Positions 8,212-17,310 are shown, counted from the first letter of the stretch. The stretch: DNA of 64,000 nt from Pectobacterium wasabiae CFBP 3304 (GCF_001742185.1 NZ_CP015750.1:4402001-4466000), one strand, 5' to 3'. Translations and numbers: made by a program. The notes: generated by a model not told the origin, from the sequence alone.

Positions 8212-9417
8212 TTATTGGGCGGCCCAGGCGTTAAAGCGTTGTTCCAGCTCTTCACCGTGGTCGATCCAAAACTCTGTGTCTACTTGCAAGGCCTGTGCCA
8301 GATTATCTGGGGCAGTTGGTAGATTGGCAGCAACAGCCGGAGTCAGCAGGCTGGTGGTCTTAATGTGTGTCGGGCCATAAGGAATGTTCTCGGCGAACAC
8401 CTTCTGGTTTTCCGGTTGGTTAGCAAAGGCAATAAACTGCTCCGCCAGCGCTTTGTGTTTGGAGCCTTTGACGATCGCCCAGCTATCCAGATCGTAAATA
8501 CTGTCGGCCCAGACAATCTTGAAGTCATGCCCTTCTTTCTGCGCCGCTGCGACGCGACCATTATAGGCAGAGGTCATTACCACATCGCCGGATACCAGCC
8601 ATTGCAGCGGTTGTGCGCCAGACTCCCACCACTGAATATTCGATTTGAGCTGACTCAGTTTCTTAAACGCGCGATCGACACCCTCTGGCGTCGCCAGCAC
8701 CGTGTAGAGATCGTCACGCTTCACGCCATCGGCCAGCAGCGCAATTTCCAAGGTGAATTTGGCGCTTTTACGCAGTGCGCGCTTGCCGGGGTAATCTTTC
8801 ACATTCCAGAAATCGGCCCAGCTCTTTGGTGCTTGCTTGAGTTTTTGCGCGTTATACGTCAATACCGTTGACCACAGGAAGATCCCCGCGCCGCATTCAG
8901 TGACCGCACCTTTGACAAACTGAGATTGATCGCCCAATTTTGACCAGTCCAGCGGTTCGAACAGGCCTTCGCTACAGCCACGCATCAATTCAGGGCCCTC
9001 GACTTCCACGACGTCCCAACCTACCTGCCCGGTTTCTACCATTGCCCGAATACGTGCCATTTCACCGTTGTACTCACCGGCTTCTACCGTACCTTTGCCC
9101 GCCGCAGCGAATGGTTTGTAAAACGCCTTATCCTGCGCATCTTTGTTCAAACCGCCAAATGAGATCACCGTGACAGATTCCGCCTGCGCCTGACAGGCCA
9201 TCGTCACCAGGAAAACCGTGGCCGCTATTCTCTTCAGTACCGGACGATTGAAGAGACCTTTCGTTTTGGCGTTGCTGCTAAGTTTGGACATAGGCGTGAA
9301 TATAGATATGGGCTTGAATATAGACATGGGTTTGAATATAGACATGGGTTTGAATATAGACATGGGTTTGAATATAGACATGGGTTTGAATATAGACATG
9401 GGTTTGAATATAGACAT
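8212..9417 (-). CDS. Periplasmic substrate-binding protein (PotD/PotF type) with repeat leader
   Basis: Solute-binding protein family 1, spermidine/putrescine-like. After residue 43 a normal signal peptide is seen (KRIAATVFLVTMACQAQA, cleavage likely before ESVTVISFGG). The mature domain ends in AAQ and matches the usual length of about 340. The unusual part is residues 1-42: six copies of MSIFKP plus ISIFTP, encoded by seven 18-bp repeats. AGGAG lies 7 bases before ATG 9417, while ATG 9291 (after the repeats) has none, so the repeats are probably translated and extend the n-region of the signal peptide. The operon context (two permeases, gabT/gabD nearby) suggests GABA, putrescine or a related substrate. 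Confidence 0.85.
   Translation of the reverse strand: MSIFKPMSIFKPMSIFKPMSIFKPMSIFKPMSIFKPISIFTPMSKLSSNAKTKGLFNRPVLKRIAATVFLVTMACQAQAESVTVISFGGLNKDAQDKAFYKPFAAAGKGTVEAGEYNGEMARIRAMVETGQVGWDVVEVEGPELMRGCSEGLFEPLDWSKLGDQSQFVKGAVTECGAGIFLWSTVLTYNAQKLKQAPKSWADFWNVKDYPGKRALRKSAKFTLEIALLADGVKRDDLYTVLATPEGVDRAFKKLSQLKSNIQWWESGAQPLQWLVSGDVVMTSAYNGRVAAAQKEGHDFKIVWADSIYDLDSWAIVKGSKHKALAEQFIAFANQPENQKVFAENIPYGPTHIKTTSLLTPAVAANLPTAPDNLAQALQVDTEFWIDHGEELEQRFNAWAAQ
9292..9417 (-). repeat. 18-bp in-frame tandem repeat (seven units)
   Basis: Seven consecutive 18-bp units (reverse strand ATGTCTATATTCAAACCC, the first-transcribed ones near-identical, the last degenerate) lie between the ribosome site and the signal-peptide codons of the binding-protein gene. 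Each of the first six units carries its own in-frame ATG. Because 18 is a multiple of three, unit gain or loss would keep the frame. Confidence 0.95.
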
Positions 9418-9501
9418 AGTTTCGCTCCTGGAGTGGTAGTCAACGTAACGGTCAAATGCGTATCACTATTTTGCATACTCTATTTTCGTGCGCTGCACTT
9501 T

Positions 9502-9511
9502 TGATGCATCA
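9502..9511. promoter_or_regulatory. Palindrome TGATGCATCA, candidate operator
   Basis: Identical to the palindrome at 5612-5621, within a shared 13-mer. It lies about 85 bases upstream of the binding-protein start. The remaining 9418-9784 gap holds this site, AT-rich promoter-like sequence and the hairpin at 9674. Confidence 0.45.
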
Positions 9512-9673
9512 TGTATCAGCATAATTATGCAAAAAGATAGGAGCATAAACTGTGCCAATGCAGAAATTTTATTGATGTTTTACTAAAGCGGCGGCGGGAA
9601 CGGTGATGAGAAACAACAAGGCTGTACGGTCAGCGTTTTGCCCCTGTTGTATTTCGCCATTTTTGCCATGTCG

Positions 9674-9701
9674 TGGTGCAAGCCCATCTTGCCTTGCACC
9701 A
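9674..9701 (-). terminator. Hairpin downstream of gabD
   Basis: A 9-bp stem, TGGTGCAAG / CTTGCACCA, with a 10-base loop lies about 85 bases past the gabD stop. A second small stem (GACGC/GCGTC) is at 9706-9720. No T-run is present, so the assignment as terminator rests on position. Confidence 0.4.
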
Positions 9702-9784
9702 CCCAGACGCATTGCGCGTCTGTCGCACGCGAGCCGACATTGACTGCCGACACACGCTTCTTACCGACTATCGGGATGAAAACC

Positions 9785-11275
9785 TTATCGGGAAAGATCG
9801 ACGCAAAGGTATTTCATTTCCAGATAGTCTTCGATACCGAAACGTGACCCTTCACGTCCCAGCCCGGACTGCTTCACTCCGCCAAACGGCGCAACTTCAT
9901 TCGAAATCAGCCCGGTATTGATGCCAACCATGCCGTAATCCAGCGCTTCCGGCACCGTCCACTGACGCACCGCATCGCGCGTGTAGATATAGGCAGCCAG
10001 CCCAAACTCGGTATCGTTCGCCATCGCAATCACCTCGGCTTCATCGCTGAAGCGGAACAGCGGTGCCACTGGCCCGAACGTCTCTTCACGGGCGAAACGC
10101 ATCTCGCGGGTCACATCACCGATAATGCTTGGCGTGAAGAATGTGCCACCTCGCTCGTGGCGCTTGCCGCCCAGCAGTAGCGTCGCCCCGTGTGATAACG
10201 CATCGGCAATGTGCTGCTCGACTTTGCTAACCGCATCGGCATCAATCAGCGGCCCCTGTGTGACACCCGGCTGCGTACCGTCGCCCACGTTTAACTTACT
10301 CACTTCCTCGATCAACCGTTCTACCAGCGTTGGGTAAATCCCGTTCTGCACATAGATTCGGTTAGCACAGACGCAGGTCTGCCCGCTGTTACGGAACTTG
10401 GAGGCCAGAATGCCTTTCACCGCCTGATCCACATCGGCATCATCGAACACGATAAACGGCGCATTACCGCCCAACTCCAACGACAGTTTTTTCACCGTCG
10501 GCGCACTCTGCGCCATCAGGATACGACCGACTTCCGTGGAGCCGGTGAAGCTCAGCTTGCGCACCACTGAGCTATCGCACAACACCTTACCGACGGACTG
10601 TGCATCGCCGACAATCACCTGCAACACGCCGCGCGGAATACCCGCCTGCTGCGCCAGTTCAGCCAGCGCCAACGCGGTAAACGGCGTCTGCTCCGCAGGT
10701 TTAACGATCATCGTGCAGCCCGCCGCCAACGCGGGACCGACTTTACGGGTGATCATCGCTGCCGGGAAATTCCACGGCGTAATGGCGGCACACACGCCGA
10801 TGGGTTGCTTAATCACCATCAAGCGCTGCTGCCCCTGCGGCGATTGCAGCACACTGCCTTCAATACGTTTGGCTTCTTCCGCAAACCAGTCGATAAAACT
10901 GGTGGCATAGGCAATTTCGCCGCGCGCTTCCGCCAGCGGTTTTCCCTGTTCCGCCGTCAGTAACGCAGCCAGATCGTCCTGATTGTCCATAATCAGACGC
11001 GCCCACGCCTGCAACAGCGCGGCTCGTTCTTTTCCCGTCTTCTTACGCCACTCAGCCAACGCCCGTTCCGCAGCAACAATCGCCTGCTCGGTTTGTGACA
11101 CCGTCACGAGTGGCACCGTACCCAGCACCTCACCTGTCGCCGGATTGGTGACATTCAGGCGTTCACCGTTTTGGCTATCCTGCCACTCGCCGTCAATCAG
11201 GCAATGTTGACGGAATAATGTTTTTTGTTTCAGTGAAATAGCGGTTTTCACTGAAGTAGAGGGTTTCAGTTGCAT
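9785..11275 (-). CDS. gabD: Succinate-semialdehyde dehydrogenase (NADP+)
   Basis: A 496-residue aldehyde dehydrogenase that oxidises succinate semialdehyde, the product of GABA transamination, to succinate. Catalytic Glu (LELGGNAPF) and Cys (NSGQTCVCANR) motifs are intact, and the cofactor-loop sequence GSTEVGR is present. Length and the string MITRKVGPALAAGCT match GabD. It lies 10 bases downstream of gabT in the same direction. An AGAGAAG ribosome site precedes ATG 11275. The N-terminus is about 14 residues longer than the E. coli enzyme. It could also handle other short aldehydes, including those from the phospho-lyase pathway nearby (inference). Confidence 0.9.
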   Translation of the reverse strand: MQLKPSTSVKTAISLKQKTLFRQHCLIDGEWQDSQNGERLNVTNPATGEVLGTVPLVTVSQTEQAIVAAERALAEWRKKTGKERAALLQAWARLIMDNQDDLAALLTAEQGKPLAEARGEIAYATSFIDWFAEEAKRIEGSVLQSPQGQQRLMVIKQPIGVCAAITPWNFPAAMITRKVGPALAAGCTMIVKPAEQTPFTALALAELAQQAGIPRGVLQVIVGDAQSVGKVLCDSSVVRKLSFTGSTEVGRILMAQSAPTVKKLSLELGGNAPFIVFDDADVDQAVKGILASKFRNSGQTCVCANRIYVQNGIYPTLVERLIEEVSKLNVGDGTQPGVTQGPLIDADAVSKVEQHIADALSHGATLLLGGKRHERGGTFFTPSIIGDVTREMRFAREETFGPVAPLFRFSDEAEVIAMANDTEFGLAAYIYTRDAVRQWTVPEALDYGMVGINTGLISNEVAPFGGVKQSGLGREGSRFGIEDYLEMKYLCVDLSR

Positions 11276-11285
11276 AGCTTCTCTT

Positions 11286-12551
11286 CTATCGTGTTAATAC
11301 GCGCGTCAGGATGTTCATCGCCTTGCTGAACTGCTCATCAGGAACCGTCAGCGGATACAGGAAACGAATCACGTTGCCATGCACACCGCAGGTCAGCAGC
11401 AGTAAGCCCGCCTCTAACGCGCTTTTCTGAAATTGGCGGGTAATCTCTGCTGAGGGTTTACCCGTATTCGGATCGCTAAATTCAGCCGCGACCATCGATC
11501 CTTGTGCACGAATCGCCACCAGTGCCGGACACTGCGCTTTGACGTTCTCCAGCGTTTCGACCAGCGCGGCACCCAATCGCAGCGCCCGTTGGCATAATTT
11601 TTCTTCTTCAATCACATCCAATACCGCCAGCGCCGACGCGACCGACAGCGGGTTACCCGCATAGGTGCCGCCCAACCCGCCCGGCGATGGCGCATCCATC
11701 ACCTCAGCACGACCGACCACGCCAGAGATCGGAAAACCACCACCCAGGCTTTTCGCCATAGTGATCAGATCTGCTTTCTCTGCGTAATACTCCATCGCAA
11801 ACAGCTTACCGGTACGGGCAAAGCCAGTCTGCACCTCATCGGCAATCAACAGAATGCCATGCTCATCACACAGCTTGCGCAGCCCGCTGATAAAGGCAGG
11901 TGGCGCGACGTGGAATCCACCTTCGCCCTGTACCGGTTCCAGCAGAATCGCGGCGACCTGATCGGCGGCGATATCGGTATGCATCAGACGTTCGACGCTT
12001 TCCAGTGCCTGTTCAACGGTGATACCACTCTTTTCATTCGGGTAAAGCGCGTGAAAAATGGAACCGGGGAACGGGCCAAACCCCGTGGAATACGGTGCCA
12101 CTTTGCCCGTCAGCGTCATAGTCAGCAGCGTGCGGCCGTGAAACGCAGCATTGAAGGCGATCACACCGGGGCGTTTGGTGTAAGCGCGAGCAATTTTCAC
12201 CGCGTTTTCCACCGCTTCGGCTCCGGTGGTAAAGAACGTGGTTTTTGCCGCGCCTTGAATCGGTGCCAGCGCGTTAATACGCTCAGCCAACGTGACATAG
12301 CTGCCGTAAGGCACTATCTGATAAGCCGTATGGGTAAAACGCTCCAACTGTTCGCGCACCGCAGCGACAATTTTCGGGTGACGATGCCCGGTGTTCAGTA
12401 CCGCAATCCCAGCGGCGAAATCGATAAACTCTCGTCCTTCAACATCCCACAGGGTGCTGTTTTCCGCACGCTCAGCATAGAAATCACACATGACGCCCAC
12501 TCCACGCGGCGTGGCAGCCAGACGGCGTTGATTCAGTTCGCTATTCTTCAT
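11286..12551 (-). CDS. gabT: 4-aminobutyrate aminotransferase
   Basis: A 421-residue class III aminotransferase that converts GABA and 2-oxoglutarate to succinate semialdehyde and glutamate. PLP-binding elements are visible: TTGAEAVENAVKIAR for phosphate binding, ADEVQTGFARTG with the ring-nitrogen Asp, and TMAKSLGGGFP with the Schiff-base Lys. The typical GabT region LLEPVQGEGGF is present. ATG 12551 is chosen (GGAG 9 bases before); the upstream ATG 12575 lacks one. It forms an operon with gabD and is divergent from a MocR/GabR-type regulator, the arrangement seen when the regulator senses GABA with PLP. Confidence 0.9.
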   Translation of the reverse strand: MKNSELNQRRLAATPRGVGVMCDFYAERAENSTLWDVEGREFIDFAAGIAVLNTGHRHPKIVAAVREQLERFTHTAYQIVPYGSYVTLAERINALAPIQGAAKTTFFTTGAEAVENAVKIARAYTKRPGVIAFNAAFHGRTLLTMTLTGKVAPYSTGFGPFPGSIFHALYPNEKSGITVEQALESVERLMHTDIAADQVAAILLEPVQGEGGFHVAPPAFISGLRKLCDEHGILLIADEVQTGFARTGKLFAMEYYAEKADLITMAKSLGGGFPISGVVGRAEVMDAPSPGGLGGTYAGNPLSVASALAVLDVIEEEKLCQRALRLGAALVETLENVKAQCPALVAIRAQGSMVAAEFSDPNTGKPSAEITRQFQKSALEAGLLLLTCGVHGNVIRFLYPLTVPDEQFSKAMNILTRVLTR

Positions 12552-12689
12552 GATCGGCTCCGGTATCCTAAACACATCGGTTAGTCGTTGGATGATGACT
12601 ACTAGTCTAGTTGCAAGATGATGATGTTATTTAGACGCGAGATGGTTCTATAATCCAGTGCCAGTTTTGAATATTTGAAGGATCCACTT

Positions 12690-14183
12690 TTGCGCTCACT
12701 TCTGACCGACTTATTGCTTCAGCGTTTAGCCAACCAACAGGACGGTGCGCTGAACAAGCGTTTGTACGACAGTATCCGACTGGCAATTCTCGATGGTGCC
12801 ATTACCGCTGGCGATCGCCTGCCGTCGTCACGCGATCTGGCGCAGCAGTTGTCGCTGTCACGCAATACGGTGCTGACGGCTTATGAACAACTCCTGGCGG
12901 AAGGCTATATTGAAACACGCAAAGGGAGTGGAACCTTCGTCACGGAACAGTTACCCGATGGCAATATGCTGCCAGTGAACAGCAGTAATGCGGGGGAAAT
13001 ACGCGAGCCTACACATGAGCTTTCGCGTCGCGGTATGCATCTGCTGGGTTATGCCGGGGCTTCCATTCGCCAATGGGGAGCATTTATGCCCGGTATCCCC
13101 GATATCGCCAGCTTCCCGCATGATTTATGGCGGCGTATTCAGACGCGCCTGACACGGCGCGTTCGTCCTGAGCAACTGTCTTACTCGCCGATTGGCGGCT
13201 GTCCTGAACTCCAGTTGGCGCTGGTGGATTACCTGCGCGTCGCCCGTTCCGTCGAGTGTACGCCGGAACAGGTTCTGATTACCGAAGGCACCCATCAGGC
13301 GATGGATTTGCTGGCTAAAATGCTGTGCAACCCCGGCGATTTAGCATGGATTGAAGATCCTTGCTATTGGGGGATCCGCAATGTCCTGACGATTAACGGC
13401 CTGCGCGTTTCCCCTATCGATGTCGATGAACAGGGTCTGGCACCGCCGGAAACACTTTCGCCCGATACCGTGCCGCGTTTGATTTGCGTGACACCGTCAC
13501 ATCAATATCCGCTGGGTGCGGTGATGAGTTTGGCGCGTCGTCAACGGCTACTGGCACTGGCACAAGAGCACGACTGCTGGGTGGTGGAAGACGATTATGA
13601 CAGCGAGTTCCGCTTTTCCGGCAGCCCGATCCCCGCACTGCAAGGGCTACAGACACAATCTCCGGTGATTTACATCGGCACATTCAGCAAAACGCTCTAC
13701 CCCGGCCTGCGCGTCAGTTACATGGTACTGCCGCCGCTGCTGGCGCAGTCGCTCAAGACAGCGCATTCCGAACTCTATCGCGGCGGGCACTGGCTAACAC
13801 AGGCTACGCTCGCACAGTTTATCCGCGAAGGACACTACGCCGCGCATATCCGCCGCATGCGTTTGCTGTATGCCAAACGGCGCGCGTTATTGACGTCGCT
13901 GATCGAACAGCATCTGGGCGCGGATTACGTCGGGGATAGCAGTAATGCGGGGCTACATATGCTGCTCAGCCTACCGCCCCACGTTGATGATGTCGTACTG
14001 AGCGCCGCGATCCTGCGCCGTGGTGTGATGGTCAAACCGCTTTCCAGCTACTACCTGCAACCAACGCCGCAGCGCGGTTTATTGCTGGGCTACGCCAGCG
14101 TCGAAGAACCTCAAATGGAGCAGGCTTTCGCTGTGATTGTGGCGTGTATTCAGGCACTGGATACCCACCATTCAGACGTCTGA
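12690..14183 (+). CDS. MocR/GabR-type PLP-dependent regulator
   Basis: A chimeric regulator of about 497 residues. An N-terminal GntR-type winged helix (SIRLAILDGAITAGDRLPSSRDLAQQ and LSRNTVLTAYEQL) is joined to an aminotransferase fold. The fold keeps the PLP Lys in GTFSKTLYPGLR and the Asp/Tyr region VEDDYDSEF. In GabR the external aldimine of PLP with GABA activates gabTD. Its position, divergent from gabT with a 138-base gap, supports that role, though PdxR or another MocR specificity is possible. No ATG is available; TTG 12690 is preferred because AAGGA lies 7 bases before it (TTG 12675 is the alternative). A TATAAT box is at 12649-12654. Confidence 0.85.
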   Translation: MRSLLTDLLLQRLANQQDGALNKRLYDSIRLAILDGAITAGDRLPSSRDLAQQLSLSRNTVLTAYEQLLAEGYIETRKGSGTFVTEQLPDGNMLPVNSSNAGEIREPTHELSRRGMHLLGYAGASIRQWGAFMPGIPDIASFPHDLWRRIQTRLTRRVRPEQLSYSPIGGCPELQLALVDYLRVARSVECTPEQVLITEGTHQAMDLLAKMLCNPGDLAWIEDPCYWGIRNVLTINGLRVSPIDVDEQGLAPPETLSPDTVPRLICVTPSHQYPLGAVMSLARRQRLLALAQEHDCWVVEDDYDSEFRFSGSPIPALQGLQTQSPVIYIGTFSKTLYPGLRVSYMVLPPLLAQSLKTAHSELYRGGHWLTQATLAQFIREGHYAAHIRRMRLLYAKRRALLTSLIEQHLGADYVGDSSNAGLHMLLSLPPHVDDVVLSAAILRRGVMVKPLSSYYLQPTPQRGLLLGYASVEEPQMEQAFAVIVACIQALDTHHSDV

Positions 14184-14374
14184 CAGCCCTCGTTTTCATT
14201 CGAGCCAATTCGCACCATTACGGTGCCATTTTCCCCTGCACGCCCCATAACTGCGCATCCGTTGTGATGATAAACCGCGTTTTAGCGCATTACCGCGCGG
14301 TGTTTTCTGTTCGTTCAGTATCCGGCATGGTTTATGCATTCTTATGAATAACAGTGACTGCCGGAGAGTGAAAA

Positions 14375-15469
14375 ATGAGAAATTATGTCAGTTTCAGGAA
14401 CGTTCAAAAGACCTACGACGGCGACCGCCTGATCGTCAAAAACCTGAATCTGGATATCCGCGAAGGTGAATTTCTGACCCTGCTAGGGCCATCCGGATCG
14501 GGAAAATCCACCAGTTTGATGATGCTCGCCGGATTTGAAACCCCCACACAGGGGGAAATCCTGCTGCGCGATGCGCCGTTGCACCATCTCCCGCCGCACC
14601 AGCGCAACATCGGTATGGTGTTTCAGAACTACGCTCTATTTCCGCACATGACCGTGGCGGAGAATCTGGCGTTCCCGCTGTCCATCCGCCGCCTGAACCG
14701 TGCCGATATCAAAGAGAAAGTCGATCGGGTATTAGACCGTGTGAAGCTCACCAGCCTGGCCGATCGCTACCCCGCCCAGATGTCCGGCGGTCAGCAACAG
14801 CGTGTGGCGCTGGCTCGCGCACTGGTCTTCGAACCGAAACTGGTGCTGATGGACGAACCACTGGGTGCGCTGGATAAGCAACTACGCGAACATATGCAAC
14901 TGGAAATCAAAGAGCTGCATCAGTCGCTGGAATTAACCGTGGTATACGTCACCCATGATCAGAGCGAAGCGATGACGATGTCCAACCGCGTCGCCGTGTT
15001 TAACGACGGCGTGATTCAGCAAATGGACAGCCCGAGCGATATCTACGAAAAACCGGAAAATGCGTTTGTGGCGCAGTTTATTGGCGAAAACAATACGCTT
15101 ATTGCCACGCGCGCCGAGGCCGAAGGCACGTTTTATCGGGCAACGCTGGACGATGGCACCTCGCTGCGGGCGCTGAAAGTTCGACCTAGTTCGCCGGGCC
15201 GTAAAATCACGCTCTGCATTCGCCCGGAACGTATTCACGTCAACGTAGCTCATACCGACGACACCATGCAGCATGTCAAAGCCCGCATTCAGCAGTTCAT
15301 CTATCTGGGCGATCACGTCAGGATGATGACGGAAGTCGCAGGCCAGCCGCAGTTTATGGTGAAACTCCCCGCCAGCGAGATTCAACCGCACTGGAAAGCT
15401 GGCACTGAGGTCAACCTGTCATGGCAGCCGGAACACCTGCGCGCGCTGGATAGCATCATCACGCATTAA
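14375..15469 (+). CDS. ABC transporter ATPase (PotA type)
   Basis: A 364-residue ATPase for polyamine-type import. Walker A (GPSGSGKST, about 38-46), Q-loop (VFQNYALFPH), signature (MSGGQQQRVALARAL), Walker B (LVLMDEPLGALD) and switch His (VTHDQSEA) are all present. A C-terminal TOBE regulatory domain follows (about 270-360). It is on the opposite strand from the binding protein and permeases, about 5 kb away, with gabT/gabD and the regulator between. It is the only ATPase in the locus, so it most likely powers those permeases. GGAG precedes ATG 14375. It is divergently arranged from the gab operon and downstream of the regulator. Confidence 0.88.
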   Translation: MRNYVSFRNVQKTYDGDRLIVKNLNLDIREGEFLTLLGPSGSGKSTSLMMLAGFETPTQGEILLRDAPLHHLPPHQRNIGMVFQNYALFPHMTVAENLAFPLSIRRLNRADIKEKVDRVLDRVKLTSLADRYPAQMSGGQQQRVALARALVFEPKLVLMDEPLGALDKQLREHMQLEIKELHQSLELTVVYVTHDQSEAMTMSNRVAVFNDGVIQQMDSPSDIYEKPENAFVAQFIGENNTLIATRAEAEGTFYRATLDDGTSLRALKVRPSSPGRKITLCIRPERIHVNVAHTDDTMQHVKARIQQFIYLGDHVRMMTEVAGQPQFMVKLPASEIQPHWKAGTEVNLSWQPEHLRALDSIITH

Positions 15470-15539
15470 TAGCCACGCACTAATGGCATCGAGGATAGGT
15501 AGGAAAGACCACCAGACAGGAAAATAAGAAAGAAAGCAC

Positions 15540-15561
15540 GTTGCCCCTGAACAGGGGCAAC
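15540..15561. terminator. Terminator between convergent genes
   Basis: A perfect 10-bp stem, GTTGCCCCTG / CAGGGGCAAC, with a 2-base loop lies between the ATPase and the convergent small membrane protein gene. On the minus strand a T-rich tail (GTGCTTTCTTTCTT) follows, so it works best for the minus-strand gene. Confidence 0.65.
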
Positions 15562-15571
15562 GGATACCGAA

Positions 15572-15820
15572 TTAATCTCGAATCTTGCGGTACACCCACA
15601 GCACGACAATCGCGCCGACAATCGCTACCACAAAACTGCCGAAGTTAAAGCCATCCACTCGGCCGAACCCAAAGAAAACGCTGATGTAGCCCCCCACAAC
15701 CGCACCGACAATCCCAAGCAACACCGTCAGGATAAATCCGCCGCCGTCTTTACCGGGCATAATCCACTTAGCCAGAATCCCCGCAATCAAGCCAAAAATA
15801 ATCCAGGACAGAATACCCAT
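15572..15820 (-). CDS. GlsB/YeaQ/YmgE family stress membrane protein
   Basis: An 82-residue, very hydrophobic protein with three membrane segments and the family pattern MGILSWIIFGLIAGILAKWI, followed by GGG and a glycine-rich second segment (LLGIVGAVVGGY). It is the small, transglycosylase-associated protein family of unknown biochemical function, often induced in stress. ATG 15820 has an ideal GAGGAG site; codons further upstream are not family-like. It is a single gene ending at the hairpin at 15540. Confidence 0.85.
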   Translation of the reverse strand: MGILSWIIFGLIAGILAKWIMPGKDGGGFILTVLLGIVGAVVGGYISVFFGFGRVDGFNFGSFVVAIVGAIVVLWVYRKIRD

Positions 15821-16185
15821 ACTTACTCCTCGCGTTTTCATTTTCACCACACCCAGCTTGCAACTCGTTGGCAAGTCGGGCAGTTAAGCAAGTATAGGTG
15901 AGGATTGAGGAAGTGGTTGGTGGGGTGCTTCATGATGCAACACCGCGCATAACGTACTGCGGAATACAAAATTCGCTCACAGACATTCAGGGTCACAGTG
16001 CCTATGGGAAAATAACTCCGATGGCGATCTCAACTTCATTAATAAAAATCCAATTAACCATAAAATGCTTTATGCTCAATCCATTAAATGTATTTATCCG
16101 ATTCAGATAAATTATTGAATCGATCGCAACACTGGGAAGATAAATGCCAGATGCACTACATGTCTTAGATGCTGGCGTAAGCGCG

Positions 16186-16250
16186 CTAAATAGCTGATCC
16201 TAATACCGCTACACTTTTGCGAGACCATGTTGACCGCCCGGGAACGGACT
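16186..16250 (-). repeat. 65-bp IS630 end remnant, copy 1
   Basis: Sixty-five bases identical to 17909-17973, same orientation. They encode the last residues of an IS630-family transposase (SPFPGGQHGLAKV and stop, on the minus strand) plus the outer end of the element. The homology stops abruptly at both borders. The 15821-16394 gap otherwise holds only a weak open frame (15898-16110) and AT-rich sequence. Confidence 0.85.
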
Positions 16251-16394
16251 CCAACAGCCTTATTGGCTGACAGTAGCGAATAATGCTACACGATTCACAC
16301 TTCCATGAAATCAATTGTAATAGTTTGCTAAAAATAAATTTAGTACTATTGTTTATTCGAGTGAAATACTCTAACTGTAAAATGGGAGATTAAA

Positions 16395-17279
16395 ATGGGA
16401 AGGTCTAATACTATAGCTAATGAAGCGAGAAAGAATAAAGAATTCAATGAGTTTTTGGAGCAAAAAGATAAAGAGTTAGATGAAAGACTTAGACAGTTGA
16501 AAGAAGGAGTTAATTCATCTGTAGAAAAATATTACTCACAAAACGAATGGAATAATAAGCCAGTCCTTACATATGCGAAAAAAGATTGGCAAACCACATC
16601 TACTTGGAGCATGGATAATGTAGTTAATATAGTTAGAGAGATTGGCAAGGCGATCTCTGGAGGAGGAGCATCAGATTTACCAAGCGGGAATGAAACCCCT
16701 CCAGATCCAGCAACCGCTGAAAAAATAAAAGAAAATCAACCAGCCATAAAATCTAGTATTTCAAATATAGAAGAGACAGCAATTTCTCTTGTTTGTGGCA
16801 TTATGCAGTCTTTTAAAGAAGTAAACTCTATCACTTCAACTCAAGTAGTTAGAGACTTGCCTCTAGGATATGGTTTACATTTATTCTTTGGCATGGAAGT
16901 GTCTGTTTATTCAAGAAAACAGTTCTTCCATAACGATTTTATCCAACAGTATTCCATGTTCTTTACTGTGAGATATTCTTTGGATGAACAAATATCTCAA
17001 ACTAAGATGGATATTGCTAAAACACTTCAGTTTCAGATTGAGATCAACAATTCATTGAAAATTAAAAATTCTGAAGTTTTCGAAAAAAATGCTACTAAAG
17101 CGATTGAAGAGTCTAGCATTGACATGTATGAATCTGCCGAGCGTTTCCAAAAACTTGTCAATAAAAAGCTAGATGAAAGTAACGCTGAACTTCTCATTAA
17201 AATGAATGAATTGATTAAACTTCATGTTGCTCAAATGAAACTCGAGATGAACAGGAAATTAAAAATAGCATCTTCTTGA
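16395..17279 (+). CDS. Unknown AT-rich coiled-coil protein
   Basis: A 294-residue protein I do not recognise. Visible: a highly charged N-terminal helix likely to form a coiled coil (about 8-45), a low-complexity Gly/Pro stretch (GGGASDLPSG, about 91-105), a central beta-rich or amphipathic region with one Cys and a run of aromatics (about 130-205, LPLGYGLHLFFGMEVS), and a long C-terminal charged helix (about 215-290). There is no signal peptide and no clear membrane segment. GGGAG lies before ATG 16395. Its base composition is much more AT-rich than the neighbours, and it sits between two IS630 ends and a MITE-like element, so horizontal acquisition is likely. A toxin or effector role is possible but unsupported. 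Confidence 0.7.
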   Translation: MGRSNTIANEARKNKEFNEFLEQKDKELDERLRQLKEGVNSSVEKYYSQNEWNNKPVLTYAKKDWQTTSTWSMDNVVNIVREIGKAISGGGASDLPSGNETPPDPATAEKIKENQPAIKSSISNIEETAISLVCGIMQSFKEVNSITSTQVVRDLPLGYGLHLFFGMEVSVYSRKQFFHNDFIQQYSMFFTVRYSLDEQISQTKMDIAKTLQFQIEINNSLKIKNSEVFEKNATKAIEESSIDMYESAERFQKLVNKKLDESNAELLIKMNELIKLHVAQMKLEMNRKLKIASS

Positions 17280-17310
17280 TATTATTTCCATAGATATATA
17301 AATAAAGTCC

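Noticed and set aside
9218..9439. Plus-strand frame with repeated NIDMGL units
   Set aside because: It is the reverse-strand reading of the binding-protein VNTR and has no independent support.
16395..17279. Erwinia virulence factor Evf as identity
   Set aside because: Length is similar, but I cannot align any recalled Evf feature such as its palmitoylated Cys region, so I left it unnamed.
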